NCBI GenBank assembly: GCA_902493145.1
Contig: CABUOA010000005.1
Span: 1 to 64,000 of the forward strand
Source of the DNA: an uncultured Collinsella sp.
Lineage (GTDB): Bacteria > Actinomycetota > Coriobacteriia > Coriobacteriales > Coriobacteriaceae
Reading direction: 5' to 3'
DNA: 64,000 nt
Shown here: positions 35,159-43,029 of the stretch, piece by piece
How the letters are laid out: every line of letters begins with the position of its first letter
How positions within the stretch are numbered: the stretch's first letter is position 1
Notes under the pieces: model-generated
What the model saw: only the letters and a program-made list of their open reading frames with translations
Database searches by the model: none
Told to the model about the DNA's origin: nothing
Made by a program: the position numbers and the translations under genes

Positions 35159-36563
35159 AGGCCGAGGGGAAGGCCTTGGTGAGACCAGCGCGCGTTTGCG
35201 TGTCGGTCTTTTGGTAGATGGAGCTCAGGTGACGCTGCACCATGCGCATCGAGATGCCGAGCTCCTCGGCGATCTGCTTGAGCGGGCGCTCGTCCTGGGT
35301 AACGGCTACCAGCACGTCGACTTCGCGCGGGGTGAGAGCGTGGTTGGCGATGAAGGCCTGGCGTTGCTCCTCGATACTCGGTGCTGCCAGCGCTTCCTCG
35401 GCAAGCTGTTGATGTTCACGCTCCTGCTCGGTTTGGGGCAGGCGGAACAGGCCGGCTGCCACGAATGCCGCACAGGCGGCGACGAGCAAAATGAGCGCGC
35501 CGATCATAATGAGGGCAACGTTATCCGAGGTCACGAGAGCAAGCGAGATGCCTGATGTGGTGAAAGCGCATACATTGTTGGCGGCGCGGCCCATGCCAGC
35601 CCAAAGAGCGGGCGCATGCATGCGCGGTGCCAGCTGTGTAAAGGTGGCAGTGAAGAACGTGACGAAAAAGCCCGAGCTCAGGTAAAAGACGACAAGGCCC
35701 AGGTTGGGATCGGCGCCGGCCTCCACGGCCAGGATGGAAATGGTCGAGAGCACGGCGATGCCGAGCATGACAAGTCCCATGTAGCGGCGCTCGGCAAGAT
35801 CAAAGATAAGACCGGCGGCAAGGCCGCTCGCCGTCAAAAAGAGGCGCGGCCATGTTTGCACGGCAATGGTGCCGTGGGCGTTGGAGAGCGTGACCACGTT
35901 GTCGAGGGTCGAGAACAAGCAGGCAAGAATCATGACGAGCGCGATGCTCCAACATGCCTGTTTGGCGAGGGCGTGCGAAGGTTCGACAAAGGGATTGATA
36001 AGGGGGTTCGGGCTCTCAGTGGTCTCTTGAGGAACAGCGCCGAGGGCGGATATGGCGATAATCGCTGCGCCAAGGACGATGAGCTCTGCGATGCCGCCGC
36101 AATTGAGCAGGTTGACGGCGAACTGCATCAGGATGCCCGCGGCATAGGCTGCTCCCGCACCGGTGGCGAGCTTGGGATCGTCTTGAAACGCCAGTGAAAA
36201 GGCGTGGTGCGCAGCGGCGCCCAGCAGGCCGAGTCCATAGAATGCCACGCAGCCCAGAATCTCGAGCGCAAGCAGGTCCGTGGGGGACTGAATTTGGGTT
36301 AGGCCCACGATGGCGATGGGAACGGCGGCGGTGTTGACGGCTGCCGGGGAGCGGCCTATGCGCTGCGCGAGTCCGAGCAGTGGCGCGTATCCGATAAAGC
36401 CGAGTACGCTCGCACCCAGAATAAAGCCCTGTGCGATTACAACGCGTTCGGCACCGGCGAGCAGCCCGACGTTGACGTCGAAACGAAACTCGGCGGCAAG
36501 GAAGGCGAAGGTGAAGAGCGCGAGTGCCAGAAGCGCGTTGATTTTAGGCCTGCTCAGGTTCAA
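35157..36563 (-). CDS. Membrane-bound LuxR-type transcriptional regulator
   Basis: The 468-residue protein has about twelve membrane helices (residues 5-395) followed by a cytoplasmic LuxR-type helix-turn-helix (about 408-465: LTPREVDVLVAVTQDERPLKQIAEELGISMRMVQRHLSSIYQKTDTQTRAGL). Such proteins are abundant in Coriobacteriia and are thought to sense a signal through the membrane part and control neighbouring genes. The start is taken as the TTG at 36563, since AAAGGA lies 7 bases before it and the first helix starts directly after; there is no ATG close by. The gene is divergent from the first surface protein gene, with a short palindrome between them that could be its binding site. Confidence 0.87.
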   Translation of the reverse strand: MNLSRPKINALLALALFTFAFLAAEFRFDVNVGLLAGAERVVIAQGFILGASVLGFIGYAPLLGLAQRIGRSPAAVNTAAVPIAIVGLTQIQSPTDLLALEILGCVAFYGLGLLGAAAHHAFSLAFQDDPKLATGAGAAYAAGILMQFAVNLLNCGGIAELIVLGAAIIAISALGAVPQETTESPNPLINPFVEPSHALAKQACWSIALVMILACLFSTLDNVVTLSNAHGTIAVQTWPRLFLTASGLAAGLIFDLAERRYMGLVMLGIAVLSTISILAVEAGADPNLGLVVFYLSSGFFVTFFTATFTQLAPRMHAPALWAGMGRAANNVCAFTTSGISLALVTSDNVALIMIGALILLVAACAAFVAAGLFRLPQTEQEREHQQLAEEALAAPSIEEQRQAFIANHALTPREVDVLVAVTQDERPLKQIAEELGISMRMVQRHLSSIYQKTDTQTRAGLTKAFPSA

Positions 36564-36733
36564 GGACGGTCCTTTGGATAGACGGAATAATCGTGTCCTT
36601 GATTGTAGACCAGGTCGGTAGGGGGCGGGCCTTTCGGGGGGCGGGGCGCGCTTGGCAATCGCATGCTCGTTGCCTTTTGCGCTGGCAGATGCGCCACTTG
36701 AGAATTCGTGCCCCGGGGTCCGGCTATCTTCCC

Positions 36734-36748
36734 GTAACATGGTGTTAC
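36734..36748. promoter_or_regulatory. Palindrome GTAACA-TGG-TGTTAC between regulator and surface gene
   Basis: A perfect 6-bp inverted repeat with a 3-base spacer lies 31 bases before the first surface protein start, in the divergent region. Its right half continues as TGTTACAGA, the same sequence that makes up the arms of the 57-bp repeats found after the surface genes. It is a candidate operator. Confidence 0.5.
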
Positions 36749-36778
36749 AGAAGCACCCCTTACGACAAGGAGGCTCAC

Positions 36779-38374
36779 ATGCGAACGCAAATCCATGACA
36801 ACTCAATCGACCACGGCCGTGCGTGCTCGTTCTCCCACGGAACATGGCGTCGCGTGGGCGCCAAGCTTGCCTGCGCGGGGGCCTGCGCGCTCATGGCCGG
36901 CCAGCTGCTGCTGCCGAGCGTGGCACTCGCCGCCGAGTGGGTCAACGTGGGCGGCACGCAGTACAACAAGGCCGCCGGCGACGATGCCGGAACCTGGTCC
37001 TGGAACGGCGCCGACGACATGAAGCTCAACGGCTACGACGGCGGCTCCATCGGCGCCAAGGGCAACCTCACCATCGGCGTGACGGGCGCCAACACCGTCA
37101 CGGCCGACGCCGGGCAGAGCGCCATTGCTGTTAAGAACGGTAACCTTGCCATTACCGGCGACGGCACCCTGAATGCGACGGCCCAGAACGATGTAATTAC
37201 AGCGTCGGGAGACGGCAGGACCGGCGGCGATGTGACCATCAGCGGCGTCAGCGTCAACGCGACGGCTTCGGGTGCAGCGGAAAACGTGGCGGGCATTCGC
37301 GCGACGGCCGGCAGCGTGACAATCGATAAGGGCGCTGATGTCAAAATCGAGGCGAAATCGGCTGAAGGATCTTGGCGTCCACTGGAGATCATCTGCGGTA
37401 TCCATGCTGATAACATTCCAAACAGACACGCTGCCCAGGAAGGCGAGCAGGAAGAGCCGGATTCCGCTTATGAGCACGGCGGCGATGTCACCGTCGATGG
37501 CGCCAGTCTGTCGATTAAGACTGGCGATGCCTCGTGGGCTTCCATGTGCATCAATACGTTTGGTATCAAGAAGAATACCCTCATGAAAATCGTCAACGGA
37601 GCCGATGTCACGCTTTCGGCTGGTAGTGCGGCTTCGCTCTCGGCGGGTATCAGCGCACGCTCGCAAGCCGGTGCGGTGTGGATGCTTGTCGAGAAGTCGA
37701 ACCTCACGTCTCGAAGCCTGTCTGCCGCAAGCGGCATCGACGCCGATCGCAATCAAAGTTTTGGAATCATGGCAGAGGCAAATACCAGGTTTGAAACGCC
37801 TCGTATCCAGATTTTCAAATCGAAGATTGAGGCTTCGGGCGCGACTGCGGGAATCTATGCGATCAACCGCAACGGCGCGAATGCGACCCTGTACCATGCC
37901 GCGATGATCGATTTACGAGGGAACGCGATGATTACGACTCCGACGGACGGTGCCGTGCGCGATGTGAAGAAGGTTGTCGATACGGGGCAATGGCCTAGTT
38001 CCCAGAGCGGGCAGGTCATCGGTGTTGCCGGTTCGTCTGCGATTTCGGATATCGTCGGTTCTGTCGAGGTCGCCCATGATGTGGCGATTGATTTTGGAGA
38101 CGGGCAGGAGCCGGACTCAACGCCGGACCCCGAGCCGGCTCCGGAGCCCGATCCCATGCCCAATCCCGAGCAGAAGCCTGACCTCAAGCCCGTAGACAAG
38201 GACGCAAAGACCACCAAGACCGTTACGACCAAGACTGCAGCTGGGGCCAAAAACGCTTCCGGCGCCCTGGCCGCCACGGGCGATAGCGCCGCGATGGCGG
38301 CGGCAGCCCTCGGCATCGCCGGTGCGTCCGTCATCGGCGCCGGCTTCGTTGCGTCCAAGCGCCGCAACCGCTAG
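36779..38374 (+). CDS. Sortase-anchored surface protein 1, beta-helix-like
   Basis: The 531-residue protein has a long signal peptide (1-48) with the segment HGTWRRVGAKLACAGACALM, shared with the next surface gene. The outer part has short repeats alternating Gly, Asn, Thr and Val (for example GNLTIGVTGANTVTADAG and GNLAITGDGTLNATAQ), as in right-handed beta-helix adhesins. A Pro/Asp/Glu spacer and a Lys/Thr stretch lead to the sorting signal LAATGD, a hydrophobic helix and KRRNR. LAxTG is the class E sortase signal. ACAAGGAGG precedes the ATG at 36779. No enzyme domain is recognised, so a binding role is most likely. Confidence 0.85.
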   Translation: MRTQIHDNSIDHGRACSFSHGTWRRVGAKLACAGACALMAGQLLLPSVALAAEWVNVGGTQYNKAAGDDAGTWSWNGADDMKLNGYDGGSIGAKGNLTIGVTGANTVTADAGQSAIAVKNGNLAITGDGTLNATAQNDVITASGDGRTGGDVTISGVSVNATASGAAENVAGIRATAGSVTIDKGADVKIEAKSAEGSWRPLEIICGIHADNIPNRHAAQEGEQEEPDSAYEHGGDVTVDGASLSIKTGDASWASMCINTFGIKKNTLMKIVNGADVTLSAGSAASLSAGISARSQAGAVWMLVEKSNLTSRSLSAASGIDADRNQSFGIMAEANTRFETPRIQIFKSKIEASGATAGIYAINRNGANATLYHAAMIDLRGNAMITTPTDGAVRDVKKVVDTGQWPSSQSGQVIGVAGSSAISDIVGSVEVAHDVAIDFGDGQEPDSTPDPEPAPEPDPMPNPEQKPDLKPVDKDAKTTKTVTTKTAAGAKNASGALAATGDSAAMAAAALGIAGASVIGAGFVASKRRNR

Positions 38375-38397
38375 CGTAATCTTTCATAGCCATTTTC

Positions 38398-38443
38398 AGC
38401 CGCCGCGCGGGCATAAATGCTCTTGCGGCGGCTCTTTGTATTT
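38398..38443 (+). terminator. Terminator after surface protein 1
   Basis: AGCCGCCGC (38398-38406) pairs with GCGGCGGCT (38425-38433), followed by CTTTGTATTT. Confidence 0.65.
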
Positions 38444-38456
38444 CCGCAGGTAGAGG

Positions 38457-38482
38457 CCTAGGTTCGCATCTACGAACCTAGG
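38457..38482. repeat. Hairpin with CCTAGGTTCG arms
   Basis: CCTAGGTTCG (38457-38466) pairs with CGAACCTAGG (38473-38482). It follows the string GCAGGTAGA. The same string and a TAGGTTCG hairpin occur before surface protein 3 at 41190-41227. Confidence 0.65.
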
Positions 38483-38518
38483 CATACGGAGTCATTTGGC
38501 GCATCTTGGTGGTACAGG

Positions 38519-38553
38519 ACCACCACAAAGGGGACAGGCACCTTTGTGGTGGT
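38519..38553. repeat. GGGACAG-core hairpin, CCACCACAAAGG arms
   Basis: ACCACCACAAAGG (38519-38531) pairs with CCTTTGTGGTGGT (38541-38553); the loop region reads GGGGACAGGCA. It lies 27 bases before the start of surface protein 2, so it would be in that gene's leader. Confidence 0.75.
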
Positions 38554-38579
38554 ATGCCCCTACGACCAAGGAGGCCGTT

Positions 38580-40952
38580 ATGAACGGAAGCCACTTTGAC
38601 AAGCAGGCTCAACGTGAGTCCACCTGCTCGCTGGTTCACGGTACCTGGCGTTGTGTGGGTGCCAAAATAGCTTGCGCCGGCGCGTGTGCGCTTATGGTCG
38701 GTCAGTTGCTGCTGCCGAGCGTGGCGCTGGCGACGGAATGCGCCGATCCCGCCGCTGGGACGGATGAGGTTGCCGCGGCTCCGGTGACGCCGACGGTTGC
38801 GGGGGATACGGCTGCAACGACCGCACCAGCTGCTTCGACCGCGCCTGCAACCGATGCTGCTCCGGCGGCGCAAGCCACCGTTGAGCCTCAGCAGACGGCC
38901 CCGACTGGCGCCACCGATGAATCCAACGATGCGGCACCCGCTGAACAAAATACTCCCAGCGACAACGCCGCCACGCCGGCGAATGACGCCATCATGCCCT
39001 GCGGTGTGACCGATGTTGTTGGCGGCAGCGGCGTTAGGGTCAATATTACGGTGCGGAACAATTACACCGACATCAAGAAAGAAGAAACGATTGAGTATGT
39101 GGAGGGGATTGCCCTTGTAGATGGAGACCAGTCTGCTCTCGATGGTAGCGCTTTGACTTTTATCGGCCTGGGGGACTTGATCGTCCATGCGGCGTATGAC
39201 AGTGCGAGCAATAAAACAACGCTTACCCTGGATATCAGCAAGATTCAGAGACAGAAGGAGGAGCAGAAGTACTTTACGGAGTACAAGGAGAATAAGTCCA
39301 AGATGACGACCACCTATGATGGGTCCAAGCTTACGTATACGGGTACAGAGCCCGGGAATATCATCATCGGTGATCCGGACGACGCCTTTAAAGGAGACAC
39401 CGAGGCGACCGGGAAACCCACTATTAACGAGATCCGGGATGACTACTACACCCGCACCCATGTCTACGAGAGGGCGTGCCTTGTTATCCCGGCAGCGGAA
39501 TCAGAATCGGAATCCGTCTCCTTTGCCAATGTTCAGAATACGAACTTCAATTGGCAGCTGGATACTGGTCCGCAGGCGACGGCAGGTGTCCCTAACTACG
39601 ATGCAGATAAATACGAAATCGCTTATGAATGCTGGCAGGAATTTGAAAACAACGAACCCGTTGCTGCCTGGTATTCCGATAACGGCTCACATGGTTCCCT
39701 GCCGACTATTACAAAGTTTAAAAGCGGGAAAGAGTACGTGTATTCTCTTATGCTGAAGCCAAAAGACGGATATTCCTTCAGCGATGAAACCGTTGTTACC
39801 GTAAACGGGGAAACCGTAAAGTCGAGTCTAAGCGGAGAATTCCTGTATGTCCCTGCTATTAAAACAATTACGATGCCTGCTTCGTCGGAAAACGAAGCTC
39901 TTGAGAATCTAAACGTCAACGATGTGAAAATCGACTACGCGCCCGGCGAGGCGCCGCGTGCGACCGCGACGATTCCTGCCGCCGATGCCGATAAGTATGA
40001 GATCGCCTATGAGTGCTGGGAAGAGATGGACGGCAGCGACCCTGCGGAGCTCACGCCCGTTGCCTTCTGGTATTCCGACCCCGCAAAGTACACGCCGGGC
40101 ATGAAGAAGATTGACCACTTCGAGGAGGGCAAGTTCTACATGTACTCCGTTGAGCTGAGGCTCAAGGGCGACAATACCGTGGCCGATGACTGCATGATGT
40201 ACGTCAACGGTCATTGGGCGCACCACATCAAGACCGTCAACGGCGTCTTCGCGCCAAACGCTGGCAATATGCTGTGCGAGCAGCCGATCGACGAATGGCG
40301 GGCCATCGACGTTATCGAGATCAACGGCGCCACGACCACCTTCAAGGCGGGCGATAAGCCGGTCTTTACGGCGAATGTTCCGACGGGTTCCAACTCCCTT
40401 CCTCAGTGTGAGTTCTGGACGGGCAGCGATGGCAGCGAAGTGAACTCTCAGAAGTTCTGGGATCAGAACATCACGAATCACATCGACGCCTTTAAGCCCG
40501 GCGTGACCTATCGCTACGGTATCTACCTCAAGCCGGCGCGCGGCTTCTACTTTACACCCGACGCCAAGCTGGTGATCAACGGCCAGGAGTGCGGCTACCA
40601 GGTGGGCGAAGCGAGTGTAGTTGATCCCGAGAGCGGCTGGATCTACACCCTGTGGCTCAACACCGATCTGACTTTTACGCCCGAAGCCACGTCGACTTCC
40701 GATCCGCAGCCTACGCCGGAACCCAAGCCGACGCCGCAGCCCGAGGTGAAGCCCGAGACCAAGTCCGCGGCCAAGCCGGCCACGACAACCGCCACGATCA
40801 AGACGGTTGAAAAAACCACGCAGGCCAAGAAGGGCGATGCTGCTCTGGTGGCCACGGGGGATACCACCGCGATGACGGTCGCCGCCCTAGGCATCGCCGG
40901 CGCAACCGTAGCCGCCGCCGGCCTCGCCGCGACCAAGCGCCGCAAGCGTTAG
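38580..40952 (+). CDS. Sortase-anchored surface protein 2, three internal repeats
   Basis: The 790-residue protein is a paralogue of surface protein 1 at both ends: signal segment HGTWRCVGAKIACAGACALM and sorting signal LVATGD with helix and KRRKR. An Ala/Pro/Thr-rich stretch (about 50-140) follows the signal. Residues about 315-720 hold three related domains marked by DKYEIAYECW (twice), AxWYSD or FWTGSD, YxYSLxLKP-like segments and a xVNG turn. The DNA from about 39.03 to 39.92 kb is clearly lower in GC, with more rare codons such as AGA and GGA, than the rest of the gene, which suggests a mosaic origin. AAGGAGG supports the ATG at 38580. Function is probably adhesion. Confidence 0.85.
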   Translation: MNGSHFDKQAQRESTCSLVHGTWRCVGAKIACAGACALMVGQLLLPSVALATECADPAAGTDEVAAAPVTPTVAGDTAATTAPAASTAPATDAAPAAQATVEPQQTAPTGATDESNDAAPAEQNTPSDNAATPANDAIMPCGVTDVVGGSGVRVNITVRNNYTDIKKEETIEYVEGIALVDGDQSALDGSALTFIGLGDLIVHAAYDSASNKTTLTLDISKIQRQKEEQKYFTEYKENKSKMTTTYDGSKLTYTGTEPGNIIIGDPDDAFKGDTEATGKPTINEIRDDYYTRTHVYERACLVIPAAESESESVSFANVQNTNFNWQLDTGPQATAGVPNYDADKYEIAYECWQEFENNEPVAAWYSDNGSHGSLPTITKFKSGKEYVYSLMLKPKDGYSFSDETVVTVNGETVKSSLSGEFLYVPAIKTITMPASSENEALENLNVNDVKIDYAPGEAPRATATIPAADADKYEIAYECWEEMDGSDPAELTPVAFWYSDPAKYTPGMKKIDHFEEGKFYMYSVELRLKGDNTVADDCMMYVNGHWAHHIKTVNGVFAPNAGNMLCEQPIDEWRAIDVIEINGATTTFKAGDKPVFTANVPTGSNSLPQCEFWTGSDGSEVNSQKFWDQNITNHIDAFKPGVTYRYGIYLKPARGFYFTPDAKLVINGQECGYQVGEASVVDPESGWIYTLWLNTDLTFTPEATSTSDPQPTPEPKPTPQPEVKPETKSAAKPATTTATIKTVEKTTQAKKGDAALVATGDTTAMTVAALGIAGATVAAAGLAATKRRKR

Positions 40953-40988
40953 AGCTGGGTGACGGCTCTCGTTCTCGGCCTCAGCAAA

Positions 40989-41045
40989 ATCTCAATCTGT
41001 AACACCAAACTGCCCAAAACGGCTCTAGATGTTACAGATTGAGAT
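40989..41045. repeat. 57-bp palindromic element, copy 1
   Basis: Arms ATCTCAATCTGTAACA and TGTTACAGATTGAGAT (16 bp, perfect) enclose a 25-base core with an internal GCC/GGC stem. It starts 37 bases after the stop of surface protein 2 and is 24 bases from copy 2. Confidence 0.9.
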
Positions 41046-41069
41046 GAACCGAATGGCCGCCAATCTAAT

Positions 41070-41126
41070 GTCTCGATCCGTAACACCAAGCGGGGAATTT
41101 GACCTCTAACTGTTACAGATTGAGAC
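41070..41126. repeat. 57-bp palindromic element, copy 2
   Basis: Arms GTCTCGATCCGTAACA and TGTTACAGATTGAGAC with two imperfect pairs enclose a 25-base core whose middle (GGGG, AATTTGA, CCTC) can pair. Confidence 0.9.
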
Positions 41127-41147
41127 TAACTGGCCGGCCAAGTCCAG

Positions 41148-41184
41148 AACCACCGCAAAGGTGCCTGTCCCCTTTGCGGTGGTT
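41148..41184. repeat. GGGACAG-core hairpin, CCACCGCAAAGG arms
   Basis: AACCACCGCAAAGG (41148-41161) pairs with CCTTTGCGGTGGTT (41171-41184); compared with the copies at 35112 and 38519, both arms carry the compensating change A to G / T to C. The loop region reads GCCTGTCCC. Confidence 0.75.
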
Positions 41185-41195
41185 TGCGCAGGTAG

Positions 41196-41227
41196 AACGG
41201 TAGGTTCGTATATATGAACCTACCGTT
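41196..41227. repeat. Hairpin with AACGGTAGGTTC arms
   Basis: AACGGTAGGTTC (41196-41207) pairs with GAACCTACCGTT (41216-41227) and is followed by a T-rich stretch. It follows GCAGGTAGA as does the hairpin at 38457. Confidence 0.7.
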
Positions 41228-41288
41228 CGCTTTGTTTTTGGACGACGATTACGCTGGATGACTTTTGGTTTGCAGGAAAGGAACGACC

Positions 41289-43022
41289 ATGAGGTGGACT
41301 ACTGTTCGAGCGCTTTGCCGCCGCCTGACCATTGCCGCGGTGACCCTCACTATGGTGACGGGCTCGTTGCCTGTGGGCGCGTTTGCTGAGGCACTCACCA
41401 CCGATAGCACCTTTGCGCAGACGGATGTCGACCAAGTAGACGCCGCCGACCCCGCCGACCCCGCGCCCGATGCCGATGCCGCCAACGCCGCCGACCCCGC
41501 GCCCGATGCCGGCGCTGCCGACCCCACAGCGCTCGAGGCCGGTGACACCCCTACGCCCCCGGCCTCCGAGATTGCATCGGCGGCGGGCCTGACGGGCGCC
41601 GGACAGACCGAGAGCACACCTGCGGGTACGCTTGCCACCGATCTTATCGAGGGCAAGGAGCTCGCCGAGCAGCAAAAGCAAGAGGAGGCTTCCGGCACCG
41701 AGGCGACCTGGAACGAGGAACTTGAACTCTGGGCAACCTCGAAGGGCGCCACGGGCGTAAAGGACGAATACGACGATGGCTACGTGGCCGGCGAGCAGAC
41801 CCCCGCGCAGTACTACTTCTCGATCGATGGCCTCACCAACGAAATTTCTATCGAGTATGGCGACGCGGGCATTACCACGTTGGAGGTGCCCTCGACCATC
41901 GACGACAAAAATGTCGTGAGCCTTACGGGTATGGGAAGCGCTGCGCTCACATCGATCACCTTCGCCCCTAATTCGCATGTCCGCTCGGTTGGCGGCTTGG
42001 GCGGCAGCAGCATCAAAGAGATCGCACTGCCCGATTCGGTCGAGGAGCTCAAGAGCTATGCATTCTACAAAAGCAAGACGCTCCAAACGGTAACCTGGCC
42101 CAACAACGCGGCCTTTACCACGATTCCCGAGCAGGCCTTTAAGGAATGTGAACAACTTGACGACAATGTGGTGGCAACGCTGCCGCCTTCGGTCAAAACT
42201 ATCGACTATCTTGCATTCGCCTATTGTGGCGTGCCGCAGTTCTATGTCTCGGATACAACGGTACTCACCTTTACGCAGATCGATGTGCCGGGCACGGTGG
42301 AGCGGATCGGGCACTATGCATTTTGTGGGTGCTCCTTTGTGTCGTCGGTGACGATTGGCGATGGTGTCAAATCTATCGGGGCGCTCGCGTTCGCCTCTCT
42401 TGATCCTGCGATTGCCGGCAAAGAGATTGTGCTACCCAAAAGCGTGGAAATGATAGAGTGGGGAGCTTTTGAGAACACGAGATACGGAAACGAGACGAAC
42501 CATAATGCCGTTGCCCTGCGCGCGATGAACCCCGATCTTCAGTTTGGTGAGGCGGGCTATCCGGGCGACTATAATGAGCGCGTGACAATCGATGGCGTAA
42601 CGTATGCGATTCCCTTTAGTGAAGGCCAGACCATCTATGCCTATGCGACCGATTCGGCTGGCAACCCCTCGATGGTCAAAAAGCTTGCCGATGCCGTGGC
42701 CGATCGCAAGGACTCCGTCGATTCCTCGAAGCCTGCCTACACGTTTGAGTGGATGGGCGAGGCGGACCAGGTGACGGGCAAACTTCCCCAGAGCGCGACG
42801 GCTACACTCGTGCAGGCGGGGCAGTCCACGCCGCTGGCGGTTGGCGATGACGGCAGCTTTACAGCGGACGCTCTCTCCAAGACAGCAGCCACCCTGCGCA
42901 TTTCGCTCAGCGGTTACTATGACATGGTGCTGGCGCGCCCGGGCGACCAGATGACGGGCACATGGAATATCGGAGAGATTAAGGCGGAGGACTTTACCAA
43001 GATTCCGGCCTCGCGCGATTGA
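41289..43022 (+). CDS. Surface protein 3, 5' part: signal peptide and leucine-rich repeats
   Basis: This frame (577 residues) encodes a signal peptide (1-35), an Asp/Ala/Pro-rich stretch, then BspA-type leucine-rich repeats (about 175-400: LTSITFAPNSHVRSVGG, SIKEIALPDSVEELKSYAFYKS, IDVPGTVERIGHYAFCGC, VTIGDGVKSIGALAF), and a beta-rich segment. It stops at a TGA without any wall anchor. The next frame continues directly with no ribosome site and no signal peptide but has the anchor. The two are therefore best read as one gene of about 2200 residues broken by a frameshift near 43020. AAAGGA precedes the ATG at 41289. BspA-type repeats are known in adhesins. Confidence 0.8.
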   Translation: MRWTTVRALCRRLTIAAVTLTMVTGSLPVGAFAEALTTDSTFAQTDVDQVDAADPADPAPDADAANAADPAPDAGAADPTALEAGDTPTPPASEIASAAGLTGAGQTESTPAGTLATDLIEGKELAEQQKQEEASGTEATWNEELELWATSKGATGVKDEYDDGYVAGEQTPAQYYFSIDGLTNEISIEYGDAGITTLEVPSTIDDKNVVSLTGMGSAALTSITFAPNSHVRSVGGLGGSSIKEIALPDSVEELKSYAFYKSKTLQTVTWPNNAAFTTIPEQAFKECEQLDDNVVATLPPSVKTIDYLAFAYCGVPQFYVSDTTVLTFTQIDVPGTVERIGHYAFCGCSFVSSVTIGDGVKSIGALAFASLDPAIAGKEIVLPKSVEMIEWGAFENTRYGNETNHNAVALRAMNPDLQFGEAGYPGDYNERVTIDGVTYAIPFSEGQTIYAYATDSAGNPSMVKKLADAVADRKDSVDSSKPAYTFEWMGEADQVTGKLPQSATATLVQAGQSTPLAVGDDGSFTADALSKTAATLRISLSGYYDMVLARPGDQMTGTWNIGEIKAEDFTKIPASRD

Positions 43023-43029
43023 GCTCAAC

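Noticed and set aside
36564..36845. N-terminal extension of the LuxR regulator into the divergent region
   Set aside because: It would cross the promoter and overlap the start of surface gene 1, and the extra sequence is Arg/Pro-rich without homology. The TTG at 36563 has a ribosome site and is followed at once by the first membrane helix.
40989..41126. Integron attC sites (size near 57-59 bp)
   Set aside because: The ends do not fit the RYYYAAC and GTTRRRY core sites, no cassette genes lie between copies, and no integron integrase is present.
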